The notes under the pieces: model-generated
Seen by the model: only the letters and a program-made list of their open reading frames with translations
Database searches by the model: none
Told to the model about the DNA's origin: nothing
Source: Owenia fusiformis
Lineage: Eukaryota > Annelida > Polychaeta > Sabellida > Oweniidae
Length of the DNA stretch: 64,000 bases
Assembly (NCBI GenBank): GCA_903813345.2
Contig: CAIIXF020000005.1
Coordinates: 12,403,375-12,467,374, forward strand
Direction: 5' to 3'
Translations under genes and position numbers: made by a program
Shown: piece by piece, positions 43,680 through 55,800 of the stretch
Layout: each line of letters begins with the position of its first letter
Position numbering within the stretch: the first letter of the stretch is position 1

Positions 43680-44130
43680 AATATAGGCTCACGTGACATA
43701 TGACGCGGGGCAGTCAATTTTGATCTATCGTAGACCATATCAGTATCAAACTGCCGATATTTCAACCTCGTCTTGCGAGGCCATTTTTATTTGAAACATC
43801 TTGAATTTGGTGTCAAAATAAAGCTGGTCACGCCCACTTTCAGAGTTATCAATGAATCATTTACTACGACTACTATATTCATTTAGGAGGCGTGTAAAGT
43901 TAACCAATCAGAAAGACAATTGCTCCATATATGACAGTTCATTAACATATTCAGTGTTTACTATTGTTTTTCGCGTCATGACAACACGAGTAGTAACCAA
44001 TCAAAATGCCGTATTTTATCACGTGAGTTCAGAGTGACATGCACGACATGTAAGTTTAGTCTGAGCTGATCGCGATGTTGAACAATTTCTTCTCGGAATT
44101 TGTCCAGAGAAATCAGCGATTCTAAATTAA
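43680..44130. promoter_or_regulatory. Candidate promoter region of the GRDP-like gene / divergent intergenic control region
   Basis: Higher GC and CpG content than its surroundings. Holds two TCACGTGA palindromes (43689-43696, 44019-44026) and two CCAAT motifs (TAACCAATCAGAAAG at 43898, GTAACCAATCAAAATG at 43994). It lies about 1.4-1.7 kb upstream of the GRDP-like start codon, which is preceded by a 5' UTR intron. A transcription start was not located. Confidence 0.45.
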
Positions 44131-44694
44131 GGTAGGATCTCCCATTTCTTCCTGTACAAGTTTTAACTTATCTCTATCGAATCCTAAAGTTTTGGATGAA
44201 GATATGAAGCATACGTTTAAAAACGAAGCGATTAATTTGACGATCTGATTTTGCAATTTGCAATGGCCAATTTACTGCAAGTCTGCGTGTATTTGACAAG
44301 AGATAGCGCCAAGTCTTGTATCCGAATGCTTGTTAAGCCACTCAAAAACAAGATCCATATTTTCTAAATTTGATAACTTTGCAGAGAGCCCGTTTTCATA
44401 ACCTGTTTTCCGCGTCTAAATTCAAACTGAGTAGGATTATAGGATCGCTGGGATTCTCAGTCAATGGCAACGGGTCTTCATTCCAGAACGCACATTTTTT
44501 TAGTTGATTCTCCGTCATAGTACTTGTCTAAAGTCCATATCTGCTCTTTTACTGGCATACTTGGACATATTTCCCCTCCTTAAATTGTCCTCCTTAAATA
44601 ACACCCTCTCGCCGATTTATATATAGCCATTTCCCAGAACCCGGGAGTCAGAATCGCTGATGTTTGCCATATTGAACATGTTGAAATATGTACT

Positions 44695-44925
44695 GTAATA
44701 TCCATAGATCCCGGCCAGATTCTTTTGTAGTAGGATCAGTAGCTCAATAATATTTCCTCAAAAAACAGGGAAACAGGTACCATTTTGTATAAGGAACGTT
44801 TTGAAAGGTGGTCACTTTTTTTTCGAAATTTTCCAATTTAGTGTCGTATCTTCTGTATTATTCTTTGAGCCTATGATCCTACTACAAAACGATCTGGCCA
44901 ATATCTGTGGTAATATCTGTAATAC
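44695..44925. mobile_element. About 230-bp palindromic MITE
   Basis: GGCCAGATTCTTTTGTAGTA at 44713 pairs with TACTACAAAACGATCTGGCC ending at 44900; pairing extends outwards through ATATCCATAGA/TCTGTGGTAATAT-like sequence. Loop centred near 44,805. No frame. Confidence 0.65.
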
Positions 44926-44950
44926 TAGGCATTGCCTGCTACGCGTAAGG

Positions 44951-44960
44951 GTCACGTGAC
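44951..44960. promoter_or_regulatory. Perfect CLEAR-type E-box GTCACGTGAC
   Basis: GTCACGTGAC is the optimal palindromic site known for TFEB/MITF-family factors that control lysosomal genes. It lies about 1.6 kb upstream of the sortilin-like start codon. That start is preceded by a possible 5' UTR acceptor (TTTTTGTGTTGCAG at about 46459), so the true promoter may be nearer to this site. Function is inference. Confidence 0.4.
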
Positions 44961-45597
44961 TAGCGCGATACAGGAAAAATGGGGAATTTCGAAACAACAA
45001 TTTTTGGGCACTTTTATTGCAAATTTCAGGTATTTATAAGTGTTTGTGGTATAAAATATAATCCACAGACATAAATGAACATCCAAACTACATATTCTAT
45101 TACGTTTTGGAGCCTTTTTTGCTTTTAAAATGACATCTTTAAAAAATCAAGAATTAGTTATATTTTTATACCAATATAGGCAACAAAAACACTAGTCTAC
45201 TGCCACATTATCCATCTAAAAACTGCTCTATTATAACTGCGATTATCTAAGTTAAGGATAACTGCTATTATCTAAGTATTTATTCTCGTCATCCCATAGG
45301 CTATGGAATGCACCATATGCAGTGAGTTACCCTAGCCCCCCCCCCCTTCTTGGGAGTGCTCATGGTATTTTGAACTAGAACTAAGTTATCTCTATGCTCA
45401 TTGTTGGTGATTCACTCCACACTCTTTTTCCATTTTTCCCATTTGTTGACTTTATGATCTCCAAATGAGAATTGATAGCATGTACTCAAATGGGGCTCAG
45501 TGGTGGTGGCTTGCTCTATTGATCAATTACTTATGGCCATATACATCTGTACTTATGGTAATACTGTACACATTGACATCATCATTCAAGTTCATAT
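44961..45597. other. Intergenic, no gene seen
   Basis: AT-rich; C-homopolymer near 45337-45347. A small duplication (AACTGCTATTATCTAAGT / AACTGCGATTATCTAAGT near 45235-45275). Confidence 0.4.
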
Positions 45598-46205
45598 GTC
45601 GCATGGGCATAGCGATCGGGAGTTTGTGGGACTCGTGTGAACCCCCCACCCTCCCTTCGCTGTGAAAGGATGAAAACAAATCAGTATAAAACAAATCCCC
45701 AACAACCCCCTTTTCTGAAGGTCAACAAATACCAGGCCGGGAACGAACCTCATTCTCAGAAGGATAACTATTTTTGCACAAACAATGAATCGCACATTTG
45801 TATTAGCTATTTGATAACACACGAAATATAATCCGTAATTTTATTGGTTTGTTCATTTTTCATGTCTCTGGTTTGTGAGTCTTAGTGTTGAAACCGCTTC
45901 CATGGGCATAGCGCTCTTTTTCTAAGTAGTACGCCACCACGAGAGCCGGCATGGGAGCAACTGAGTAGAGAGAAACAAAAAACAAGCATTCAGGGGGGAA
46001 CATTTTGAAATTTGGTTGTATTTGGAGCGAATTTGCAACCATCTGGTACGCCTGTGCGTACCCAGCGTACCGGGCGCTACGCCCATGGCTTCCATTGTGT
46101 GAACCCCCCTTCCCTTCGCCTCAACCCCCCTGTTTGTTATAAAACAAATTCCAGCCAGGAAAAAATAGAATACCCCTTGATAAATCCTGGCAACGCCCCT
46201 GGACA
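45598..46205. repeat. Mosaic repeat with inverted CATGGGCATAGCG ends and duplicated GTGAACCCCCC block
   Basis: GCATGGGCATAGCG occurs at 45602 and 45901, and its inverse GCTACGCCCATGG near 46076. The block TGTGAACCCCCC...CCCTTCGC occurs at 45636 and 46096 in direct orientation, each followed by ATAAAACAAAT. Looks like duplicated or nested mobile-element pieces; family unknown. Confidence 0.5.
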
Positions 46206-46546
46206 TGATGTGTATGTGTACACATAGATCTATTAGCACTGTAAATCTATGCCCAAATGAACTTGCAGCAAATGTAACTGATTTGTCTTGTTATTGTCCT
46301 ATTCTCATGTTCAACCTTTTCATACTGTACTCACTACTTACCACAAGTTATATATACACTTGCTGTGTAATTTGTGCACTAATTTGACGACAGATAATGA
46401 AATAATACTTTACAAAACAAGTTTTCTTTATCTTCCTGATTGACATTTTTGTGTTGCAGGGCCAATGGTTAAATTTTAAGTGAAAATGAAATAATTTATT
46501 CTCTTTTGATAGGTGGCGCCGCTGGTCATGTGATGATTATAAAAAC

Positions 46547-46843
46547 ATGGCGTTTAAAAAAATATTTTTCCTCCTTACATTTTTGGAATTTTGCAGTATT
46601 TATAATGCTCGGAATACAGACAATTTAGCACCCAAGATGCATGATATTCATAGCTTTGAAATGATACAAGATAAGAGTGCAAACGTTGGACCGTCGAGGA
46701 GAAGGAGAGATTTAACTGAACTTCTTGATCGACGAAAAAAAATAACGAAAAGGGATGCAGATGATGGAACTTGCCAAAAACAAGAAGATAAAGTCCGCCA
46801 AACATTGTCTGACCAGTCTGTTATGAAAGAGTTTATTAGAAAT
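46547..46843 (+). CDS. Sortilin-like gene, first coding exon (signal peptide and propeptide)
   Basis: 99 codons, donor AAT|GTAAGT. Hydrophobic residues 6-18 form the signal peptide. Two basic cleavage sites (RRRRD, TKRD) suit furin-type maturation known for sortilin-family proteins. TCQKQEDKVR follows at the start of the mature protein. Confidence 0.78.
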
Positions 46844-49800
46844 GTAAGTTTATCCACGTCTTAAAATTGTTTCATGCTTGAGGTTTTGTTGATCTAGCTG
46901 ACTCACTATCATGATTGTTTTGTTTTGGTTTCACTTTTCGGAGTGGCTCCAGGACCGACAATTGTCGGTACTGGAGACTGTCCAGGGGTATTTGCTGGGG
47001 TACCGACAATTGTCGGCACTCTATCGTCACCTAGTAGTGTCAGATAGAGAACCGACAATTGTCGGTACGCAAGTGGCTGCTACGTGTTTTTGCTAGAGAG
47101 CCGACAATTTCATAAATAAATTCACTACTTTTATTTCCGTATATAACTTCATCACTGGTAGTCTAGTGGTTAGCGAGCACGATTCGATAATACTCGGTCC
47201 CGAGTTCGAATCCCGGCAAGACCTATTTTTTTCTTTTGAGGGGGGATAGTGCTTCTTTTGCAGTATGGGATCGTACAGGCATTAACTTGTAGTGAGCCAT
47301 AATTTATTTCGACAAAAATTGATTCAACTTCCATTAAAATTGTCCTACAAGCTTCAATTAAAAAACATTTTAAAGCTCTTTTCTTGTTCTATCTAATGGG
47401 TCGATATATACAATTAGGAGGGGATGCTTTCGCCCCCGTCGACCTCTACCCTTACTACGCCATGGCACAAACGCGTAGTAAACATCCTCACGTTCGGAAC
47501 TATTTTGACCTACATCGCTATTTTCGTAACTCAAATGAAAGTTGAACTCCTCTTTATTTTGATACCAAATAGTGGCATACTAGGTACCCTAGAAGCCAAC
47601 TATGGGTTATTTAGAACGATACCACAGGTTTTTAAATGGACTATATACCTTTTGGCGGATGGATATGGAACCTCATACCATACGATAAGCTCTAAAAAAC
47701 ATTCTAGCTATTTTCTTCTATCTAATGGGTAGCAAACGCCCCTTCCTTTTTATTGGGTTTTCAACGTTTACTACCATTCCCTGTTCCCGTGTTACCATTT
47801 TTGGACTGGGTTTGGTAATCCCCGGGTAACCGGGGCTAATCCCCTCCCCGGGTTTTGCACTTGTTCCCAAAATATCCGTATGATATCTGAAATATCCCCC
47901 CGCGCATTGCGCATGCGCCAGAAAATTCGAAAATCAATATTTGTCGGTCCTCTAGCGTGTAAACACAGCATATCTCCCGTACCGACAATTTATTTGTCGG
48001 TCCTCTAGCGTGCCACCACATCAGAGTCTAGAGTACCGACAATTGTCGGTACTCTAGCCTTTACGTTCACTTTTATTTCCTTGTCATCTGACTTAAGTTT
48101 CTACTGTACATGGACATAGCCTGGGGTGGGGGGGGGGGGTTGGGTGATTTATATATTTTTCAAATTATAATATGTATACATGTACTTATAATCGTAAAAC
48201 ATTGTTAATGTTAACAACATCATTGGCTTGTATACGGGTTGTAGAAAAAACCGGGTACCGGGTAGTAAATCCTCCATGCTGGGTTCAAACTTGGTACCCG
48301 GTCAAAAAAACCGGGTACCCAAAAAACGAAAAATACGAATATTTAACATAATTAGATCATTAGAAAACGTGTAAGATTTGTTTTGGATTTACAAAAATGT
48401 ATGTAAGTTCCTTCAAAATTGAGCTAGAAGCTTCAATTAAAAAGCATTTTGAGGCTCTTTTCTTCCTCTATCACTATGGTCATATTTTCATTGCTTATGA
48501 GGGGGGGGGGTGCGATCGCACCATCGCACCCCCTCCTGGCTACGACTATGACATTGTAAGACGTAACGATTTACACTTCAGTGGACGTTTCGTAGAAAAT
48601 TGGGATAACTTAAATTATGATAAATAAACAAAATCTTACATGTTGCATTATGTAAATATCCCAGATGCGAGTAGAAATAATCTTGATTTACGTCATTAAA
48701 AATTCACTATTCAGTCAAACTGATGTCATATTTGGAATTTACATGTAAAATTACATAGAAATGTGGTTTTAAAAAGTGTTTATCAACTTTGAAAATTTAA
48801 TTTTCTTTGAAACTGTGACTTCTAGGTCGGGGAGATTCCCCATAGACCGCATGTTGTAAAACCACAAAAAGTTCGATGGTGCGATTGCATCCCCCCCATA
48901 ACCAATGAAAATAATGACCATGATGATAGAGGAAGAAAAGAGCCTTAAAATGCTTTTTTATTTGAAGCTTCTAGCTCAATTTTGAAGGAAGTTACATACA
49001 TTCAAAACAAATCTTACACGATTTCTAGTGATCTAATAATATTAGTATGTTATATATTCGTATTTTTCGTTTTTTTGGGTACCCGGCATTCTTTTCATGT
49101 AGTTGAATCCACAATTATCTGGGTTAATTATCAGCCGAACAGGAACATTTTTCTTTTTCATTAGAGAGATTCCATCACTTTTCAAGATGGCGGTTTGATT
49201 TAAAATGGATTCCCCATTTGACAGTCCTGGAAGTGGCCCGGAAGTACCAATAAATGGAGGAATTTGACGGTTGAAATAAGATAAATATTACACGCAAATA
49301 TTGTGATCAAAAATGAAAATTTCTTGAAAATTCTCATGTAGTAATCAATCAAGGTCAAGGTCAAATATTGAGTTGGAACCCTCAATGCCAATTTTCCTTG
49401 CCTATTTTCCAATGTTTTTTGTTCTAGTTCCATTACATCTCTAAATCTCATTATAGGTCTTGGAGAGCTTTGATGATTTACAACTCCTAAAGTGTCATTT
49501 GGTTACAAACATGGTTGCTCTCTTGACCTGGTCCAAAATAAATCAAGGGTAAAATAAAGTGAACAATTCCTTTCTTTTTCTTGCAGAGTACATTTGCTAA
49601 TGAAACCAAGTACAGTATGGCCCTGTCATGGGTTGATGAGAATAAAGGGGTAAGTAACATGAATTGTGATATATGATCAATATAGACAGAAGGTTTCTTC
49701 AATATAATATCTAACAATGTGTTATAGTTATGTAGACAGTATAAATTTTATGGACTTATCGTGTCAGTCTCTCGAATGAATGGGTCACTATTCATGTATA

Positions 49801-52800
49801 CAAGAGAGGGTCTGATTTTTTATCACACCATCGGTGGGATATAGTGGTCATGACGACGGCGCTATCGTGGTCATTATCGTGATCGTCCCGCTTTTGCTTT
49901 TTGTTTCTCAAACTTAAGCACTGAAGCAGACAAGTTTGCGAAGTAAATAATCGTCACACATGACGATTGATTTTGATTGTGTCAGGTCAGCTGCAATTTT
50001 TCTCAATAAAGAGAAAAAACAGTTAAATGTTCATACTTTACTCACAGTGCTGAAACCCTATCCACTATTGAATCTTTCAAATAAAGCTAAATGTGCAAGC
50101 AAAACATATATCTCTTGAGGTATCACCTGCATCTTTTTGAAAAGTGATGCTGCACAAACAGAAACTGAACTACCAATCTGATGATCAAAAACAATGATCA
50201 CGTGACAAAGATCTTCCCTAGTATGATAGTACTGTCTTTATTAGATGTACTTTGTATTCTTTTTGGAAAATAATGCTGCACAAACAGTAATCAATCTGAT
50301 AATTAAAAACAATAGTCTCTTGATGAGTATCCACCTCATGATTTTACTGCGTCTCTTGGATCAATTGTTTAAATTGCCTACCACATTATAAATCAGCCTC
50401 TAAAAAAGTCAATTATATTTACTGAATTAATCAATACTTTCGTTGTCTGTTATTATCTGTTCGATGTAAACAATAACTTCATTTTGTCCATGATGTAATG
50501 AAGAACTCAGATTGCAAACATTGATATTGTCAATCAAATGTAACAGGTGTCACATGTTTAGTATGTAAACTCTGTACTTGTATATTATATGAATGCCTGA
50601 TGTACTAGTTAATATACATGTAGTATTGACATTGAATGGAGATTCATAATTTAGTGGATATTGACAATAGAAAGACGTTGAAACCTGTAAAGTGGAACAA
50701 ATCTGTTAGTGGAAGAGTTTTCAGGGTCCCAACTAAGACCAACTGACTGAATGTCAAATGAACACTTTAGTACCATTTGCATTCGTTTGACTTCACTTCT
50801 TAAAAGTGAACTTTGTCTTCACCCTTTCAGTTTACATCTGATCAAAATCAGTAATGATAAACCTTAATCTCTGATCTCATCGAGCCAATCATTGTCGAAA
50901 TTAGACGGCTTTCTATATATTGTCATTTCCCCTGACATCATCGTATAGTTATTGAGTACATATTTAGATTGTGTTTCTTCCAGTTCACTGATTGGTTGAG
51001 AAAAGGTCAGCGTGGTTGATTTGAAATGATTTATGACCTGGGTTGTCACACGTATTTATCTTGGGGGTGGGGTTCCTAAACTGTAATATAGTCTATGCTA
51101 GGCCGAGTGTAGTTTATATCTAGACTCTGAGCGCAGGTTAACACTTTAGATGTACCTAAGGTGTTCCCACAGTCAAGTCTTACTGCATATTGTTTTGGGA
51201 GTAAAATGTCACTTTGTTATAGCTTTGCATAAATCAATGTAATCTAGGGAATTCTAGTTTATTTTAGACAATACATAATGGCAATGAAAATGAGAATTAA
51301 TCAATATGAACTAGAGGAAATGCCTAGAAATGAATTGATCAGAATTTGAGGTAAATGAAGAATGGAAAAGTCCAAGACTTTTGTTGTGTGACAGAAGTTT
51401 TCATGTTACCATTGATTGAATGAATATAGAACAAAACTGTACCAGTTTTTATAACACAGGACTCTCGGAACATTAATTTTTCAGAAGAGCTTAAAAGTAC
51501 CCAAATTATTGCCAAAATGGTGCCAGTTCTGATTTGGAAAAGGCTAGTTTGATCAATTATATTCTAATTTTGATCAAAATTATATACATATACAGTATGC
51601 ATGTACTTCATCCAACCTTAAACTGACAGAAATTCATAACTACTAGCAGTGTGATCAGTCTAAAGGTAATATCCTGTCTGTGTTAGATAAACCATATTAA
51701 GGAAAATTACCATGGTAATTGAACACACATTCTAGTCGTAGTAAAATAAATGTTTCTGCATGAAAGAGTTATTAGTTTGGATTATTGATAAACTATATAT
51801 ACTCTTATGAAATATAAATGTGGTGCCTGTATGTAAAATTATACTTATTTTCTGTGTTTTTTAATATTTTTTATTTATTGTTTTATAACGTGCAGTTAAT
51901 CCAAATTGAAATTTTTGAGAAAGTAACTGCATTTATATTAAATTACATTTCTGTCATTATGGCTGCATATGTAAATATCATTATCCCACCGAACGAAGTT
52001 CAAGGGGGATATAGAAAAGCCGTCCGTTCGTCCGTCCGCCCATTCGTCCATCCGTTCGTGTATCCGGGCAATAACTCAAATACCGGTTGATGGATTTCAT
52101 TCAAATTTTATAGACTTATGCCTTATGGGTGTAGGACCTCTGCTCGAGAAGGAATTTTCAATATGGCCACTAAATTCAAAATGGCGGCCATTTTTCGGAA
52201 AAATGTAATCATTGATTACTCAAATACTAGTGGATGGATTTGGTTCAAATTTTATATGCTGTTGCCCAGGTACAAAGGAGCCTTGCTGAAGAAGACATTT
52301 TCTAGATGGCTACCATATTTCAAAATGGTGGCCATTTTTTATAAAAAACGTTACTTTGATAACTCAAGTACCATAGAATGGATTTGGATCAAATTTTATA
52401 TGCTGTTGCCTTGGTACAAAGGAGCCTTGCTCAAGAAGACATTTTCAAGATGGCCACCATATTTCAAAATGGCAGCCATTTTTCGTAAAAAAACGTTATC
52501 TTTGATAGCTCAAATACCATTGAATCGATTTGGTTCAAATTTTACATGCTGATGCCTATGGACATTGGAGCTCTGTTCGAGAAGGGATTTTCAAGATGGT
52601 AGCTAAATTTCAAAATGGCCGCCATTTTTTCATAAAAGAATGTAACCTTTGATAAAAGTACCAGTTGACAGATTTGGATTAAATGTATATGCTGATGCCT
52701 TTGGACATAGGAGCTCTGCTAAAGGAGAAATCTAAAGATGACAGCTGAATTTCAAAATGGCAACCATGTTTCATAAAAACACAATCTTTGATTATTCAAA

Positions 52801-55800
52801 TACCAGTGGATGGATTTGGCTCAAATTTTATATGGCCGCTATTTACCAAAACATGTTTTGTTCGGTGGGATTTGCTACTCCATGGAGTTGCTGTTTTTTC
52901 TAGTTTATGTAGAATAAAGTACAAAGGTACATAAATTGCCCCACATAATGTTGCATTTTTCAGGGCTGAATTGTATATACAGTAGACCAAATTTAAAGCA
53001 GAAACTTATTGTTTGCTGGTATCTACTATCTATTCCTCAATACTTAGATTGATTTTAAATGTCATGGGATTCTTTTTGGTATGAAAGCTTTTGGACTGAT
53101 TAGATTTTGGTCTGTCATGCTGAGTTAATCTTCTGATGGACCATTTCTAGATTCCTTATCCTAGAATTGCGTCAAATCTTCTCTTTTGCCAAAGTTTGGG
53201 ATAATCACATTTAAAAGTGTGATATTCTTCATTTTTTTGTCCGGTGTTAAGCTTTATTACTGACGCTTGTATCTAGAGCCTCAATTGATTCATTGCCTGT
53301 GTTAAACAAAGTTTTAGGCCAGCAACTCACTTTTTGATCAAGCATGTGCAACAGATGTTTTGAAAGAGGTGCATGAGAATGTGAATGCATCTCCTGTTTT
53401 TGTGTCCCTACCAGAAGTGGTGACATATTGTTATAGTCTCCAACTTTTTTGTGGCCGGTATTCAACAGTTGATGTTCGTGGTCTGTAACACCATTCAGTG
53501 TGTGTAACAGTGGTCAATGTCTGTGACAAATGTCAGGTCGTGACATTTTGCATGGTAATGTCTTGTTCTAAACAGTATCATACACACATACAAGATGGGC
53601 AGAGAACACTGGTTTTGGCCTTATTAAATTAAATACAACCATTTCTGTAGATATACACTGTGAAATATCCATACTGGCTTCATGTTGGTATAAATATATC
53701 ATTTCTCAGTCTATTTAATCAGAATTATCAATCATTTAAAGATGTCACTAAAGATCAAAAGCTCCACTTTATTCATCCATTGAGTACAAGGAGGATTGGC
53801 TCCCAGAGTGCACCACCGATATTCTGTCCCATATATGGGTATGTCGTAATACAAAATTCGAATTCAAACAGCCGCCATTTTGTTCACTTCAACATTTAAA
53901 TCGTGAATTTTGGTCTTATTTCCAAACGAAAAATTCCAAAACTCACAAGAAATGATCGAGATATTGGTTCGAATCTTTTGAACTGTTTATTTTGAATTTA
54001 TAGTCGGTTTTAATTTCAGAAAATAACGACATTTCGACGTTTTCATTGTTGGAAAATATCGAGTTTCGATCCTGGGAGCCAATCCTCCTTGCATTGAGTA
54101 TGTCAGTGTATGAGTAAAAGGACGATTCTCGGTTTGGAGAACATTCTCCTGGGCTAATAATTTTTTTCATGAAAAATATAGAAATATTAACTAAATTAAA
54201 CTATGCATATTCAAAAGAGGACATTTAAATTTACAAGATGTAAAAATAACAAATTGGTCTGAAGCAGGGATAACGCTCAATTAGACCGATTCAATAAAAT
54301 ACAAGTCTCGATTTTGGGGAAAGAAGTTCATAAGTGTACTGCGCTAATATTTTTTGCGAAAAATCTAGAAATATTACCCAAATTAAATTATGACTATTCA
54401 AAAGAAGACATTCAAATCTATATGATGTAGAAAAAATCAAATTTGTCCGAAGCAGGGATAATGCTCATTTAGATTGATGAACTTCGTTCTCCAAACCGAG
54501 AATCGTCTTTTGCAAGGACTAAAATGAGCAGTGAAAAATCAACAGTCTAAACCCTGTAGAAATATGAACAAGCTGACGACAATATCGTACATTTTTTTAG
54601 GTACGATAAAAATACAGAAATGAATACACATAGAATTCATTACCTGTATATATATTTTAATAGCTCAATTGATTCCATTGGGAAATTCATTAAATCAACT
54701 GCGTGCAGTATGTCATTATATGTATACTGTGTATAACACTCGTAAAACCTAATTTATCAGATATTGATATTTTAAACGCAAGCGTCATTACAATCTAACT
54801 CTAACAGCATTGTGCATTATATCCATATATGAAATGTTTACTTTCAGAAAATCCTAGTGGTAACAACAGAAGAAAACCAATCCTTTTTTGGAACCTATGC
54901 AAAACCTTCCACAGTATATTTAAGGTATTAGAAGCTTCAGTTCTTAATGTAGTTAACAATTTCCCAAAAAGAATAAAGAGCAAAAAATTATGGTATTATA
55001 ACATTGACTCACTTAATCGTTATATTTTTATTTGAATTATGTATACTCGATTTTAAGATAAATATCAACATAATTGACATGTTAAATATATTACCTGTTA
55101 TCAAAAAATTATTTGGGGATATGCTTCACTTGTTCTTATCTTGCAGTTAGAATATTTTCCTCATAAGTCTTACACTGTAATTTAATTAATACCTCTTTTT
55201 ACAGCCAAGATGATGGTAAATCATTTAAGAATATCTCAGAAAGAGTGGACAATGCCTTCATCAGAAAAACCAATGGAGTCCAGAAGCACCCATTGGACAG
55301 CAATACAGTAAGTAAAACAACATATAATATTAGTCATGTCCATATATAAAATAATACTGATGGGGCCAATGAGATGTAAATAAATTTGAAATTTGAACAT
55401 ATTTAAAAGGGTATTGACGGTGAACTGGTGCATTGTGGGTATGTCAAGTTTTGGTTTTATTTGGCCTAGTCAGTATATATTTTGAGTGAATGTATTGGTT
55501 GCACTCGATGAAGAGTCTTGAATTAAAGCCTGTGAATGAAAATGAAAAAAATTCTCTCATACATGTCCCTAAAGGTGATATTGCAGAGTTTAGATAGAGA
55601 AAATGCTATCACGGCTTTTTATTATATTTTCAGTTGTATTTAGTGGCTTACAAGACGCCAGGTACGACGTCCTTGCTGTATATCACAAACAATGGCGCAG
55701 ACACGTTCCACAAGTACGATTTGCCCTTCATGCTGAGTAAAGAAATTGTCTTCCATCCAAAAAATAAAGAATTTATGCTTGCCCATGCTGACAATACAAA

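Larger units (their letters stand above)
46946..48060. mobile_element. Non-autonomous element carrying repeated ACCGACAATTGTCGGT palindromes
   Basis: The 16-bp palindrome or half of it occurs four times at 46952-47110 and three times at 47940-48055, bracketing about 850 bp. The interior has the tRNA-like sequence at 47.15 kb and a stretch duplicated in part (TTTTCTTCTATCTAATGGGT at 47714, a relative at 47384). It lies in intron 1 of the sortilin-like gene. Exact ends are not defined. Confidence 0.55.

Noticed and set aside
45592-46239. Several 60-105 codon frames on both strands between the two genes
   Set aside because: They coincide with the duplicated GTGAACCCCCC repeat blocks and show no protein pattern.
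47154-47223. Functional tRNA gene
   Set aside because: A and B boxes fit, but the 5' and 3' acceptor halves do not pair; kept only as a tRNA-like or SINE promoter.
52118-52552. 144-residue open frame with repeated FKMAAIF motifs
   Set aside because: Lies wholly within the satellite-cored element; the regular unit keeps the frame open by chance.
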